Assembly: GCA_027533455.1 (NCBI GenBank)
Contig: JAPZUC010000001.1
Coordinates: forward strand, 434,001-498,000
From: Porphyrobacter sp.
Lineage (GTDB): Bacteria; Pseudomonadota; Alphaproteobacteria; Sphingomonadales; Sphingomonadaceae
Direction: 5' to 3'
DNA: 64,000 bases
The translations under genes and the position numbers were made by a program. Under the pieces are notes generated by a model. It saw nothing but the letters and a program-made list of their open reading frames with translations. It did not search any database and was not told the origin of the DNA. Positions 9,281-18,779 of this stretch are shown piece after piece (the first letter of the stretch is position 1; every line of letters begins with the position of its first letter).

Positions 9281-10345
9281 CTATCGTTTTGCAGCAAATC
9301 TCCCAATCTCGGCCAGCTCCTGCGCCAGCAGAAGCTCTGCCGCCTGACTATTGGCAAGCAGGCTGCGATGTAGCGCAGTGAGCCTCGGGATAAGGCGGTC
9401 GAGGCGTGTTTCCCGGCTGCCGCGCCCGGCGGGCATGGTCCAGCGTTCGAACTGCTGGGTGATTGCCCGCTCCTCGCGGAAGAAGATGCCGAGCTGCATC
9501 TTTTCGCCCTGTCCGAGCGAGGGTATGCGACCATTGGTGCCGATTTTGGCGGCGATCTGCGCCAGCTGCGCCGCCCGCCGTTCCAGCGCCAGCGCCACAC
9601 CGACAGGATTGAGGCCCAGCTCGCGCATCCGGCGGACCTCGCCGCCGATCCGGCCCAGCTCTCCGCCCAGCACCGCATTGACCAGCGGGGCAAAGCCGTC
9701 CTCTTCGGTCGAGGCACCGATGGCAGCGTGATCTTCTAGGGAGGCGGGCTTGGGGGATTGCGGGTCGGCGTCGCAATAGAGCGCGAGTTTGTCGACCTCC
9801 GATTGGGCGAGCCGCACGTCGAGACCGGCGGCGCGCGCGATCCGTTCGGCCAGATCGCCGCCCAGCCTGAGGCCCGCCGCATCGGCCATGCCGCGCACCG
9901 CTTGCGCCACCGCCGACAGATCGGGCGGATGGAACATCGCGACCAGCGCGTCCTTGCGCTTTTCCAACAGCTTGGCCGTGCGTGACTTGTCGGTAGCGGA
10001 GGTGGCGACGACCAGCACCGGCGCGGCCTCGCCAGCGCCGGCCTCTGCGGTCTCGATCAGGAATTGCAGCGCATCGTGGGCATCATCCCCGCTGGCGCGC
10101 ACCCAGATGTGGCGGTTGCCGCCGAACAGCGAGGTCGAGCGGGCCTCGTCGCCCAACAGGGCGGGATCGCGCTTCAGGTCCGCGCCGGCGAGTTCGATGC
10201 GCTCGCCCGCATCGGGGAGGGCTTCGACCACGCGCTGCGCGGCGGCGCTGGCGCCGGCCTCGTCAGGGCCGCAGAAGAAGAAGATGCGCGCCTCGCGGGC
10301 GGAAGCAGGGACCCCGCGCAGAAAGTCTTTCTGCGTCGCCTTCAC
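9281..10345 (-). CDS. holA: DNA polymerase III subunit delta
   Basis: A 354-residue protein matching the delta subunit of the clamp loader, which opens the beta sliding clamp during replication. Family features seen are the N-terminal FFFCGPDEAGA segment (the degenerate P-loop region), the SLFGGNRHIWVRA strand, and the helical collar domain in the C-terminal third (FREERAITQQFERW). The GTG start at 10345 overlaps the lptE stop (GTGA), so translation is coupled. The order leuS-lptE-holA is conserved in many alphaproteobacteria and supports the call. Confidence 0.92.
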   Translation of the reverse strand: MKATQKDFLRGVPASAREARIFFFCGPDEAGASAAAQRVVEALPDAGERIELAGADLKRDPALLGDEARSTSLFGGNRHIWVRASGDDAHDALQFLIETAEAGAGEAAPVLVVATSATDKSRTAKLLEKRKDALVAMFHPPDLSAVAQAVRGMADAAGLRLGGDLAERIARAAGLDVRLAQSEVDKLALYCDADPQSPKPASLEDHAAIGASTEEDGFAPLVNAVLGGELGRIGGEVRRMRELGLNPVGVALALERRAAQLAQIAAKIGTNGRIPSLGQGEKMQLGIFFREERAITQQFERWTMPAGRGSRETRLDRLIPRLTALHRSLLANSQAAELLLAQELAEIGRFAAKR

Positions 10346-10845
10346 GGCTGCGGCGAGTTGGCGCGGGCGCGCAGCGTGACTGCGATCTGCGTGGCCATCC
10401 GGTCGGCAACTTCGAGCGCGAGGTTTTCCAGCGCCTTCTGCTCGGCCGCGATGGTGGCATATTCGGAAGAGACGACGTCTATCCCCGCGTCCGAGCCTGC
10501 GGTCGCATCGAGCAGCACCGCGCCCGTGGCGATGTCGACCAACTGGTAGCGCGCGCGCAGGATGCGGCGCTCGCGGCTGATGGTGTCATCGTTGAGCACG
10601 CCGAGGGCTTCGAGTGCATCATCGAGCCGGACGTCAAGCCGGTATTGCGGCGCGCACTGCCCCGCGACGCCGAGGCGGGCTTCGAGGGCGTTCTTGATCA
10701 GCCAGCCGCCGCGCCCCTGGATCGCCGGAATCTCGATAGCGGCAAGCCCCTGCGCCACCGGAGCGCTTGCCCCGCCCGCATACATCGGCGACAGGCCGCA
10801 TCCGGCAAGCGCAAGACAGGCGGCAAGGGCGAGAACGACACGCAT
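10342..10845 (-). CDS. lptE: LPS assembly lipoprotein LptE
   Basis: A 167-residue lipoprotein. The signal peptide ends in the lipobox LAGC at about residues 13-16, followed by GLSPMYAGG, which is typical of LptE in this group. LptE plugs the LptD barrel and helps insert lipopolysaccharide in the outer leaflet. The start ATG at 10845 overlaps the leuS stop by one base (TGATG), and its own stop overlaps the holA start, so the three are coupled. LptE is poorly conserved in sequence, so the lipobox, size and position carry most of the weight. Confidence 0.87.
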   Translation of the reverse strand: MRVVLALAACLALAGCGLSPMYAGGASAPVAQGLAAIEIPAIQGRGGWLIKNALEARLGVAGQCAPQYRLDVRLDDALEALGVLNDDTISRERRILRARYQLVDIATGAVLLDATAGSDAGIDVVSSEYATIAAEQKALENLALEVADRMATQIAVTLRARANSPQP

Positions 10846-13364
10846 CAGGTGACGATATTCACCAATCGGTCGGGAACGACAATGACCTTGCGCACCGCAG
10901 CGCCATCAAGCGAGCGTTGCAGGTTGGCCGAAGCCATCGCCAGCGCCTCGAGATCCTCCTTCGAGGCACCCTTGGGCGCGGTGACGGTGTCGCGGAGCTT
11001 GCCCATGTGCTGGATGGCGATGGTGACCTCGTCATCGACCAGCAGCGCGGGATCGACGGCGGGCCACGGCGCATCGGCGATCAGGCCTTCACCCATTGCA
11101 GACCATGCTTCTTCCGCGAGGTGCGGCATCATGGGAGCTGCAAGGTGCACCAACGCACGGATCGCGGCCGAGCGGCTGGCCGAAGGCGCGGCCTTCTCCA
11201 CCGCGCCGGTCAATTCGTAAATGCGCGCGACCGCCTTGTTGAAGCCCAGCGCTTCGATGTCGCTGGCGACGGCGGCGATGGTCTGGTGGGTCTTGCGGTC
11301 GAGGCTCTTGTCCTCGCCCTCAGCCGCAGCGTCACAGGCCGCGAACAAGCGCCACAGTCGCTGCACGAAGCGCGCACAGCCCTCGATCCCGGCGTCGGAC
11401 CACGGCAGGTCACGCTCGGGCGGCGAATCGGACAGCATGAACCAGCGCACCGCGTCAGCACCGTGGCGGGCGATGATCGCATCGGGGTCGACGACGTTCT
11501 TCTTCGACTTCGACATCTTGATGACGCGGCCGACTTCGACCGGCTGGCCATCGGCAATCAGCGTCGCGCCGTCGGAGGTGCGGTTGACATCCTCGGGGCC
11601 GAAGAACACCGGCACCCCGCGCGTTGCATCGATGCGGCTATAGGTCTCGTGCGTCACCATCCCTTGCGTGAACAGCGCGGCAAACGGCTCCTGCACGGTG
11701 ATCTTGCCAATGTGGGCCAGCGCCCGCGTCCAGAACCGGGCGTAGAGCAGGTGCAGGATCGCGTGCTCGATACCGCCGATATAGTGCTGCACCGGCATCC
11801 ACTTGGCGACCTCTTCGGGGTCGAAGGGGCGGTCGGCAGGCTGGCTGGCAAAGCGCAGGAAGTACCACGAGCTGTCCACGAAGGTATCGAGCGTATCAGT
11901 CTCGCGCCGCGCGGGCTTGCCGCACTTGGGGCAATCGACGTGCTTCCACGTCGGGTGGCGTTCGAGCGGATTGCCGGGAATGTCGAAGCTGACATCCTCG
12001 GGCAGGGTGACGGGCAGCTGGTCCTTGGGCACCGGCACCACGCCGCAAGCATCGCAGTGGATGAAGGGGATCGGCGTGCCCCAATAGCGCTGACGCGAAA
12101 CGCCCCAGTCGCGCAGACGCCACACGGTGCGCCCTTCGCCCCAGCCTTCGCTTTCGGCGCGGGTGATGACGGCTTGCTTGGCATCCTCGACACTCATGCC
12201 GTTGAGGAAATCGCTGTTCACGATCACCCCGTCGCCCGCCTCGGCCTCACCCTTGAAGGGCTCGTCGGCCTTGGCCGGATCGGAGGCGACAACGCGCAGG
12301 ATGGGCAGTTCGTACTTGGTCGCGAATTCGAAGTCGCGCTGGTCATGTCCGGGCACGCCCATCACCGCGCCGGTGCCGTATTCCATCAGCACGAAGTTGG
12401 CGATGAAGACCGGCAGCGCCTCGCCCGTGAAGGGATGCCGCGCGGTGATCGGCGTGCGATAGCCCAGCTTCTCCGCGGTTTCGAGCGCAGCAGCCGTGGT
12501 CGCGCCCTTCTTGCACTGGTCGATGAAGGCGGCGACCGCCGGATCGCCCGCCAGCCCCTGCGCAATCGGGTGATCGGCGGCGATGGCGCAGAAGCTCGCG
12601 CCGAAAATCGTGTCGGGGCGGGTCGAGTAAACCGGCAGCTTGCCGCCGTCAGACATATCGAAGCTGAACTCCAGCCCCTGCGACTTGCCGATCCAGTTCT
12701 CCTGCATCAGGCGAACCTTCTCGGGCCAGTCTTCCAGCTTGCCCAAGCCCTCCAGCAGATCATCGGCAAAGTCGGTGATCTTCAGGAACCACTGGTTGAG
12801 CTTGCGCTTCTCGACCTCGGCGCCGCTGCGCCAGCCCTTGCCGTCGATCACCTGCTCGTTGGCGAGCACGGTCATATCGACCGGATCCCAGTTGACGGTC
12901 GATTCCTTGCGGTAGACGAGGCCCGCTTCATACAGGTCGGCAAACAGCGCCTGTTCGTGGCCGTAATATTCGGGATCGCAGGTGGCGAATTCGCGCGTCC
13001 AGTCGAGCGCGAAGCCGATGCGCTGCAGCTGCGCCTTCATCTGGGCGATGTTCTGGCGCGTCCAGCCCCCGGGGTGAACGCCCTTTTCCATCGCCGCGTT
13101 TTCGGCCGGCATCCCGAAGGCGTCCCAGCCCATCGGATGCAGCACCTCGAACCCGCGCATCTTCTGGTAGCGCGCCAGCACGTCGCCCATCGTGTAGTTG
13201 CGCACATGGCCCATGTGGATGCGCCCCGAGGGATAGGGGAACATCTCGAGGATGTAGCTCTTGGGCTTGGGGCTATCGGAATCGGCGGTGAAGGTCCCCG
13301 CCTGCTCCCATGCGCGCTGCCAACGCCCGTCAGCGACGGACGGATCGAAACGGGTTTCAGTCAT
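10845..13364 (-). CDS. leuS: leucyl-tRNA synthetase
   Basis: An 839-residue class I synthetase charging tRNA-Leu. The HIGH motif appears as [16 protein letters not shown] near residue 50 and the KMSKS loop as [14 protein letters not shown] in the C-terminal half. Between them are the editing (CP1) domain, including [18 protein letters not shown], and a zinc-type CDACG / CPKCG pair. Length is normal for bacterial LeuRS. It is the second gene of a minus-strand operon that begins with the DUF3576 lipoprotein 33 bases upstream. Confidence 0.97.
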   Translation of the reverse strand: MTETRFDPSVADGRWQRAWEQAGTFTADSDSPKPKSYILEMFPYPSGRIHMGHVRNYTMGDVLARYQKMRGFEVLHPMGWDAFGMPAENAAMEKGVHPGGWTRQNIAQMKAQLQRIGFALDWTREFATCDPEYYGHEQALFADLYEAGLVYRKESTVNWDPVDMTVLANEQVIDGKGWRSGAEVEKRKLNQWFLKITDFADDLLEGLGKLEDWPEKVRLMQENWIGKSQGLEFSFDMSDGGKLPVYSTRPDTIFGASFCAIAADHPIAQGLAGDPAVAAFIDQCKKGATTAAALETAEKLGYRTPITARHPFTGEALPVFIANFVLMEYGTGAVMGVPGHDQRDFEFATKYELPILRVVASDPAKADEPFKGEAEAGDGVIVNSDFLNGMSVEDAKQAVITRAESEGWGEGRTVWRLRDWGVSRQRYWGTPIPFIHCDACGVVPVPKDQLPVTLPEDVSFDIPGNPLERHPTWKHVDCPKCGKPARRETDTLDTFVDSSWYFLRFASQPADRPFDPEEVAKWMPVQHYIGGIEHAILHLLYARFWTRALAHIGKITVQEPFAALFTQGMVTHETYSRIDATRGVPVFFGPEDVNRTSDGATLIADGQPVEVGRVIKMSKSKKNVVDPDAIIARHGADAVRWFMLSDSPPERDLPWSDAGIEGCARFVQRLWRLFAACDAAAEGEDKSLDRKTHQTIAAVASDIEALGFNKAVARIYELTGAVEKAAPSASRSAAIRALVHLAAPMMPHLAEEAWSAMGEGLIADAPWPAVDPALLVDDEVTIAIQHMGKLRDTVTAPKGASKEDLEALAMASANLQRSLDGAAVRKVIVVPDRLVNIVT

Positions 13365-13396
13365 GTGAGCCTATCCGTGGAAGGGCGGTTTTGGTG

Positions 13397-13852
13397 TTAC
13401 GAAGCGAGGGCTTGACGACGCAGGTCGCGGGCCTTGGTAAGGATGATGTCCTCAAGCTTCTGGACCGTCGCTGCCTGCACCGGGGCTTCGACCCAGTTGC
13501 CGCCTTCGTTCACCTGACGGCTCGCTGCGACGCGCAGGCCATCGGCGCGCAGATCCTGATCGAGGATCGTCACAGTCAGCTTGACGCGCTCGGTCGGGTT
13601 GGAGGGGTTGGTGTACCAGTCGGTCACGATCACGCCGCCGGCACTGTCCGCCTGAAGCAGGGGCGCAAAGCCCACCGTCTCCAGCGCCGCGCGCCACAGA
13701 TAGGCGTTGACCCCGATGGTGTTGAGCTGCGCGGCAGCCAGTTCCGTGCGCGGACGGTCACGCCCGCCACAGGCTGTAAGGCCCACCAGCGACGCGCCAA
13801 GCAGCGCAAGTGCCATCGTGCGGCGAAGGGGAGCGGAATTGGCGCGTGTCAC
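13397..13852 (-). CDS. DUF3576 domain lipoprotein
   Basis: A 151-residue protein with an N-terminal signal peptide and lipobox LTAC near residue 27, so probably an outer-membrane lipoprotein. The mature part matches the DUF3576 family (NTIGVNAYLWRAALETVGFAPL, VIVTDWYTNP). Its function is not established. The GTG start at 13852 has a GAGGAT ribosome site; an ATG twelve codons in is possible but would shorten the signal peptide n-region. It is the first gene of the operon leading to leuS, lptE and holA, which hints at an envelope role. Confidence 0.87.
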   Translation of the reverse strand: MTRANSAPLRRTMALALLGASLVGLTACGGRDRPRTELAAAQLNTIGVNAYLWRAALETVGFAPLLQADSAGGVIVTDWYTNPSNPTERVKLTVTILDQDLRADGLRVAASRQVNEGGNWVEAPVQAATVQKLEDIILTKARDLRRQALAS

Positions 13853-14184
13853 AGCCGGATCATCCTCATCATATGTCTCGGGCTCGCTCTATAGCCGCAA
13901 GCCCCCCTGCGGCAAGCATGATCCGTGAGGAAGCCTGCCGCGACCAGAAATGGCGGCAAGAGCGCGCCGGGGCTTTACGCAGGCTGAATTGGCCCTGCTT
14001 GTAAGTGGTTCTGTGTGCATGGAGCAACAGTCATCGGGGGAATCCCACCTGCTCGTCGCAAGATCATTGCAAGCGATTACGGCACACCTACACATATATG
14101 TGGAAAGACGGGCGACTCATGCAGGGTTAATGTTCCGTCTGCTTGGGCAAGAAGCCCGAAAAATTGATTGGAAACACGCTCGCG
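13853..14184. other. intergenic region between divergent genes
   Basis: A 332-base stretch with no convincing gene. It contains the minus-strand promoter described above and, at 14091-14102, the perfect 12-bp palindrome CACATATATGTG in an AT-rich patch about 83 bases upstream of the gene at 14185. A TTGCAA at 14067-14072 could be a -35 element for that gene, but no good -10 at standard spacing is seen. Confidence 0.4.
13888..13915 (-). promoter_or_regulatory. promoter for the DUF3576-leuS-lptE-holA operon
   Basis: On the minus strand TTGCCG and TATAGA are separated by 16 bases, with the -10 about 36 bases upstream of the GTG at 13852. Confidence 0.4.
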
Positions 14185-14946
14185 ATGGCACGCAAGGCAG
14201 ACAGAAAGACGAAAGCGCAGCATCTGCTGCCGCTTTTGGCGCTGTCCGGCGTGCTGGCGTTGACTGCCCCTACCGCGGGCCTCGCGCTGGCGGGCAAGGT
14301 CGCCCCTGCGCGCACCGCTGCTTCGCTTGAAGCGCTCGGCCTCGGGATGTTCACCCCCGCATCGGTCGATCCCGAACTCGCCGCCCGTGTGGCCGACAAG
14401 GCGCGCCTGCGCGGCATCCACTTTACTCCCGCAAGTGCGCCGACGGTGTCCGGCAAGCGCACGGTGACAGTCGCTATCCGCGTCGATGACGATACGGCGC
14501 AAGCGATTTCGGTCCGCAAGGTGCTGGATAGCGCCCCGGGCCGTGGCAGCGGCATCGCCGGACTCGATACAAGCCGGTTCCGGCTGGGCGCAGCGCGCGG
14601 CTACCAGAGCTTTGCGCGTACGGTCGATCTGTCGGCCAATGTCCGCAGCTTTGCAGCGCCCGATCTGGCGCAGTTCAAGCCTTCGACCCCCGTGGCGACC
14701 GACAAGCCCTCGCGTTTGCAGCCGCGCATCGAGCTGGAAGACCGCGAAATCGCGGGTCGTTCGCCCAACACCCTGGACTCGGTCGGGCAGCAGACGGTTG
14801 GCGTGGGCGGCAGCTTCCGCCTCTCGCAGAACCTCAATGTGATGGCCGGTGTGCGCTACTCCAAGGAGCGTGAACGGCTCGATCCGCTGACCAATTCGGT
14901 CAAGGATAGCCAGGCTGTCTACGTCGGAACGCAGATCAAGTTCTGA
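14185..14946 (+). CDS. exported protein with short outer-membrane-like C-terminus, function unknown
   Basis: A 253-residue protein I cannot assign to a named family. A basic start (MARKADRKTKAQ) precedes a hydrophobic signal segment (LLPLLALSGVLALTA). The middle is polar and probably flexible. The last 50 residues alternate hydrophobic and polar residues in three strand-like blocks (TVGVGGSFRL, NLNVMAGVRYS, QAVYVGTQIKF) and end in Phe, as outer-membrane beta-barrel proteins do. That is too few strands for a barrel from one chain. I chose the ATG at 14185; a TTG at 14143 would add 14 residues before the signal. Confidence 0.7.
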   Translation: MARKADRKTKAQHLLPLLALSGVLALTAPTAGLALAGKVAPARTAASLEALGLGMFTPASVDPELAARVADKARLRGIHFTPASAPTVSGKRTVTVAIRVDDDTAQAISVRKVLDSAPGRGSGIAGLDTSRFRLGAARGYQSFARTVDLSANVRSFAAPDLAQFKPSTPVATDKPSRLQPRIELEDREIAGRSPNTLDSVGQQTVGVGGSFRLSQNLNVMAGVRYSKERERLDPLTNSVKDSQAVYVGTQIKF

Positions 14947-15193
14947 TCTTCAGGTAATTTGCTGGCATTTCAGATGGTTGGGCGAAAGTCTGGCCGGTTT
15001 TGCTGCGGGTTAGGGCCGCGTTAGACCCCCCTTCGCCCGGGCTTGCCCCCCTTTGGTGCCGCTTCGCGCCCGCTTTGCCCCCCTTTCGCGGCGTTTTTCG
15101 CGGCACACCGGCATAGCTATTCGCAGCTTCCCCTTCCCCTACGTCACCGCTAGTCTCGCTGGCGCCAAGCGACGCGAAACAGGGGAGAATATC

Positions 15194-15916
15194 ATGGGTC
15201 GGGTAGCCATCGTCACCGGAGGAACGCGCGGGATCGGAGCGGCGATCTGCAAGCGGCTCCAGCGCCAGGGCCACACGGTCATCGCCAACTACGCCGGCAA
15301 CGAGGAAAAGGCCCGCGCCTTCACAGCGGCAACGGGGATCCCGGCCTACAGGTGGGACGTGGGCGACCACGAAGCGACCCTTTCCGGCGTGGCGCAGGTC
15401 GAGGCCGATCACGGGCCGGTCGACATCGTCGTCAACAACGCCGGCATCACCCGCGACGGCACCCTCCACAAGATGAGCTTCGAGGACTGGAACGATGTCA
15501 TGCGCATCAACCTCGGCGGCTGCTTCAACATGGCCAAGGCGACCTTCCCCGGCATGCGGGAAAGGGGCTGGGGGCGGATCGTCAACATCGGCTCGATCAA
15601 CGGCCAGGCGGGGCAGTACGGGCAGGTCAACTACGCCGCCGCGAAGAGTGGAATTCACGGATTTACAAAGGCTTTGGCGCAGGAGGGCGCGAAGTTCGGG
15701 GTGACGGTGAACGCCATCGCGCCGGGCTATATCGACACCGACATGGTCGCCGCCGTGCCCGCTCCGGTCCTCGAAAAGATCGTCGCCAAGATCCCCGTCG
15801 GCAGGCTCGGCATGGCCGAGGAAATCGCCCGAGGGGTGGCCTTCCTCACCTCAGAGAACGGCGGTTTCATGACGGGTTCGACCATGAGCATCAACGGCGG
15901 CCAGCATATGTATTGA
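15194..15916 (+). CDS. phbB: acetoacetyl-CoA reductase (SDR family)
   Basis: A 240-residue short-chain dehydrogenase. The cofactor motif TGGTRGIG is at residues 8-15, NNAG follows (VVNNAGITRDGTLHKM), and the catalytic Ser and YxxxK are in NIGSINGQAGQYGQVNYAAAK. The sequence style is that of NADPH-dependent acetoacetyl-CoA reductases of polyhydroxybutyrate synthesis rather than fatty-acid FabG. The ATG at 15194 has a clear GGGGAGA ribosome site. No phaA or phaC gene is nearby, so a storage-polymer role is inferred from the subfamily alone. Confidence 0.88.
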   Translation: MGRVAIVTGGTRGIGAAICKRLQRQGHTVIANYAGNEEKARAFTAATGIPAYRWDVGDHEATLSGVAQVEADHGPVDIVVNNAGITRDGTLHKMSFEDWNDVMRINLGGCFNMAKATFPGMRERGWGRIVNIGSINGQAGQYGQVNYAAAKSGIHGFTKALAQEGAKFGVTVNAIAPGYIDTDMVAAVPAPVLEKIVAKIPVGRLGMAEEIARGVAFLTSENGGFMTGSTMSINGGQHMY

Positions 15917-15948
15917 GGCAATCGGGAACGAGACGGAGAGGCGCTCAA

Positions 15949-15973
15949 ACCGCGCAAGCGACCCCTGCGCGGT
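15949..15973. terminator. hairpin between convergent genes
   Basis: Perfect 8-bp inverted repeat ACCGCGCA / TGCGCGGT with a 9-base loop, between the stops of phbB (+) and a serine hydrolase (-). It could serve both directions; there is no clear U-tract. Confidence 0.45.
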
Positions 15974-15990
15974 CCCTGCAAACCAAAGGC

Positions 15991-17142
15991 CTATTTGTCC
16001 GTGGTGACCAACGCGCTGCCGTGGCGGTCCTTCCAATCGATGTGAAGGAAATCCGCCACACGGTAACAGGCAGGGCTGTCGTTATTGCCGAGCGTGATGA
16101 TCGTTTCGCCAGTCCGCTCGTAGGTTCGCACATCGACGCACTGGCCATAGATCTTGCCCCCGTGGCCCCAGCGCAGATCACGCGGCAGGAAGTCTTCGCC
16201 GTAGCCCGTCGCGAAGAAGCCGAGGCCAAAGCCGTTGCGCTGGGGCGTGGTTGCCTGCTCGAGCAGCGCAGCCGGGACGCCCAACCTCCCGTCGCGCAGC
16301 GCCGTTACAAAGCGCAGCATGTCGCGCGCATTGAAGGATTGGCCGCCAGCGGGCCAACCCCCGTCCAGCACGGCAAAGCAATTGGGCATGCGCTCGTCAC
16401 CCACCGCGGCATAGGCGACGGCCTGCGCAGGATTGTCGACCTTGCAAGCTTCATCCGCATGTGCGGCGTCCATTCCAGCGGGGAGAAAGATGTGCTGCGC
16501 CACGTAGCTGCGGTAATTCTGCCCCGACAGAACCTCGATCATGCGTCCCAGCAGGATCATCGTGTGGTTGCCATAGGCCTGATCACTGCCGGGCGGAAAC
16601 GAAGGGCCCCTGTCGCCGTAGACTGCGACGAGCTCTGCCAGGCTGGGCTCCTTGCCGCCCCACCTTAGCGAGCCGGGATAGAACATTGCGTCATTTTCGC
16701 CGGCACCAGCGGTATGAGTCAGAAGCTGCCGGACGGTAACGGCGCGCATCTCGGCATTAGGGTAATCGGTCAGTACATCGCCAAGACTGGTGTCGAGAGT
16801 GATCTTGCCGGTCGCGACCTGCTGCAACACGGCGGTGGCAGTGAACATCTTGCCGGCCGAGGCAAGATCGAACCGGGTGTCGAGTTTGAGAGGGTCGCCG
16901 GATATCTCGTCGCGTGCACCATAGGCGCGCTCGAAGACGACTTCACCATCGCGCGCCACCAACACCACGCCCGAAAAGTCCCCGACAGCTTCGATGCCAC
17001 GAATGTATCCGTCCAGTCGCTCCAGCGCCTGTCCGTCGGCTGGAGACTCCGCACACGCGGCTGAGCTGCCCATAAAGCTTGAAACAATCGCAATCGACAG
17101 CGCGACGGACCCGCAAATAACCGGGTTCTTCAGCCTACCCAT
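15991..17142 (-). CDS. serine hydrolase, beta-lactamase class C family
   Basis: A 383-residue exported hydrolase. Motifs in order are SAGK (nucleophile Ser, base Lys), YGNH at the Tyr motif, and HGGKIYG at the third motif. The N-terminal hydrophobic stretch (VALSIAIVSSFMGSSAACAES) is a signal peptide. I chose the ATG at 17142, which has a GGAG ribosome site and leaves 5 bases after the upstream regulator gene; the upstream GTG/ATG options would overlap that gene. It is not close to the other hydrolase in this window (2.5-4.3 kb). Co-transcription with a membrane-anchored HTH protein suggests joint regulation. Confidence 0.87.
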   Translation of the reverse strand: MGRLKNPVICGSVALSIAIVSSFMGSSAACAESPADGQALERLDGYIRGIEAVGDFSGVVLVARDGEVVFERAYGARDEISGDPLKLDTRFDLASAGKMFTATAVLQQVATGKITLDTSLGDVLTDYPNAEMRAVTVRQLLTHTAGAGENDAMFYPGSLRWGGKEPSLAELVAVYGDRGPSFPPGSDQAYGNHTMILLGRMIEVLSGQNYRSYVAQHIFLPAGMDAAHADEACKVDNPAQAVAYAAVGDERMPNCFAVLDGGWPAGGQSFNARDMLRFVTALRDGRLGVPAALLEQATTPQRNGFGLGFFATGYGEDFLPRDLRWGHGGKIYGQCVDVRTYERTGETIITLGNNDSPACYRVADFLHIDWKDRHGSALVTTDK

Positions 17143-17147
17143 ACCGT

Positions 17148-17927
17148 TCACTCCGTCGTGATCCCCGCTACCTTCCACGCGCCACCTTCCCAGGCGAGCG
17201 AGACGCTTTCGGTCTGCGCGGTGCCGTTGGCATAAGCGGAGCGGAACTTGACCAGGCGATAGCCGGCCGGAGGAGTGGGCACGTATTCGTTGCTGACGAT
17301 GTTGCGGGTCACCAGCTCGCCGAGGCGCGGGCGGAGGCGGGCCGAGACCTCGCTCCAGACCTTGAGCGTGTTGAGCCGGCGGAACTCCGCGCCCGTGGCG
17401 GCGTAGCTGTCCGCCCAGCGGCCCTTGTCGATCAAGTCGAGAAAGGCCTCTGCCGCGCTGGCGGCCGCGGCGGATTCGCTCACGGTTGCAGCTGCGGGCT
17501 CAGCGCCTGCGATGGTCTCGGTCAGGGAAACGGGGGCCAGCATCGACACGGGCGAGGCGGGCAGAAGCAGGGCGGCAAATATCAATGACATGGCAGTCAT
17601 TCCCAGAAGGATGAGAGCAGGGCGCGGCCCTGCCCGCCGCCGGGTGGCGGATGCCGTCATGTCTGCCCCCGGACGGACATCGGGGGCATCCCCCAAAGGC
17701 TTGTCCCCCAGCGTTTCGGGGGTCTCACCCTCTTCCGCCAGCAACCGCCGCGCTGCTTCGCGGCTGCTGGTGACGCCGAGCTTGCGCCGCGCGTCGCGCA
17801 GCCGTTCGTTGATCGTGTGGACCGATAGCCCGAGCTCGCGCGCGGCGGATTTGGCATCATGCCCCCGCAGGATCAGGCGCAGGGTGTGCCGTTCCTTGTC
17901 GGTCAGGGCTTCAATCCCGAGGGTCAT
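17148..17927 (-). CDS. LuxR-type HTH protein with membrane helix and DUF4019 domain
   Basis: A 259-residue protein with three parts. Residues about 5-65 form a GerE/LuxR-type helix-turn-helix (TDKERHTLRLILRGHDAKSAARELGLSVHTINERL, split here only for description as its key helices KSAARELGLS and HTINERLRDARRKLG). A single membrane helix follows (ALILLGMTAMSLIFAALLLP). The outer part is a DUF4019-like domain (FLDLIDKGRWADSYAATGAEF). This layout fits a membrane-tethered regulator. The ATG at 17927 lacks a ribosome site; a GTG at 17963 adds 12 residues and is the alternative. It precedes the serine hydrolase by 5 bases. Confidence 0.8.
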   Translation of the reverse strand: MTLGIEALTDKERHTLRLILRGHDAKSAARELGLSVHTINERLRDARRKLGVTSSREAARRLLAEEGETPETLGDKPLGDAPDVRPGADMTASATRRRAGPRPALILLGMTAMSLIFAALLLPASPVSMLAPVSLTETIAGAEPAAATVSESAAAASAAEAFLDLIDKGRWADSYAATGAEFRRLNTLKVWSEVSARLRPRLGELVTRNIVSNEYVPTPPAGYRLVKFRSAYANGTAQTESVSLAWEGGAWKVAGITTE

Positions 17928-18099
17928 GGGGAGGGTGTAAGGCGATGGCGGAAAACGGGCCACCCCGAATTTCTCGTATTCCGCAGGCAGGACGAGTGCG
18001 CCACGCGAGAGGCTGGCGAGAACGCAGCGGTTTTGGCCGAGTTGAAAAAGCCCGACTGCGGATCACTTTCAGGGTGACGGGGAACGAAAGAGCGCGGCC

Positions 18100-18699
18100 T
18101 CAGCTGCGCTTCTTCTCGGCAACCAGCGCGTCCCATTCCTCCCAAGCGATAGCACGTCCCGGGTAGGCGACCTTGGAAAACGGCCACTCGCGGGCGATCC
18201 AGTCTCTCGTCCAACCGTAAAGCTCTGCGTCGAAGCCGGCCTGATATTCGGCGGCGGTGACCCACATGACGACTTGTGCGTCATAGCCCGGCACCTTGCT
18301 CGGGTAGACATAAACGCAACCGCGCTCGCGCGTGCCGTCGGGGGTGAGCACGGCGTAGGCAAAGGATTCGCGGCGGGCAAAGCGTCCCGCTTCGGTCTCC
18401 ATGTCGACGATGGCATCCTTGAGCGTCAGCCCCTCGTTCGGCCAACCGGACGAGCGGGTAAAGGTCGCCTGCAGGTGCGCAATCGAGGACATGTAGGCGC
18501 GGTAGTCGATCTCGGTCAGCGCCGGACCGAGCGGGACGAGCCTGAAGCCCGGGCCCTCAATCTGCGTCGGCACCGCAAAACCGGGGGCGATCCATGGCGC
18601 GGGGGCAGCGGCGTCCAGCGCAGCTTCGGCCTGGCCAGAGGCTGCCATCAAGCTGCACAGCGCAAGCGCGGCTGCCATGCCATGGGCCAGAATTTTCAT
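18100..18699 (-). CDS. exported protein of unknown function, GNAT-like conserved core
   Basis: A 199-residue protein with a signal peptide (MKILAHGMAAALALCSLMAASGQAEA). The ATG at 18699 has a strong GGAGG ribosome site. The mature part has a conserved pattern (HLQATFTRSSGWPNEGLT, AYAVLTPDGTRERGCVYVYP, WIAREWPF) that I associate with a sphingomonad family resembling secreted N-acetyltransferase-like proteins. The activity is unknown and an acetyl-CoA enzyme outside the cytoplasm would be odd. It lies 79 bases downstream of the acyl-CoA ligase gene and could be co-transcribed with it. Confidence 0.7.
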   Translation of the reverse strand: MKILAHGMAAALALCSLMAASGQAEAALDAAAPAPWIAPGFAVPTQIEGPGFRLVPLGPALTEIDYRAYMSSIAHLQATFTRSSGWPNEGLTLKDAIVDMETEAGRFARRESFAYAVLTPDGTRERGCVYVYPSKVPGYDAQVVMWVTAAEYQAGFDAELYGWTRDWIAREWPFSKVAYPGRAIAWEEWDALVAEKKRS

Positions 18700-18779
18700 G
18701 CCACCGCCTCCTATTCCGAGTGCCGCCGAGCTTATCTCGGCGTGCGGGCGGTCGCCATGCGTTATCTGACCAGCCGGCT

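Noticed and set aside
10767-13415. Very long open frame opposite leuS, and similar long frames opposite gltB and purD
   Set aside because: High-GC coding DNA leaves antisense frames open by codon bias. These frames have no ribosome sites, show Arg/His/Ala-rich composition and match no family, while the opposite strand encodes recognised enzymes.
14091-14102. CACATATATGTG palindrome as a regulator site
   Set aside because: A single 12-bp AT-rich palindrome with no matching second copy or known regulator; mentioned within the intergenic entry only.
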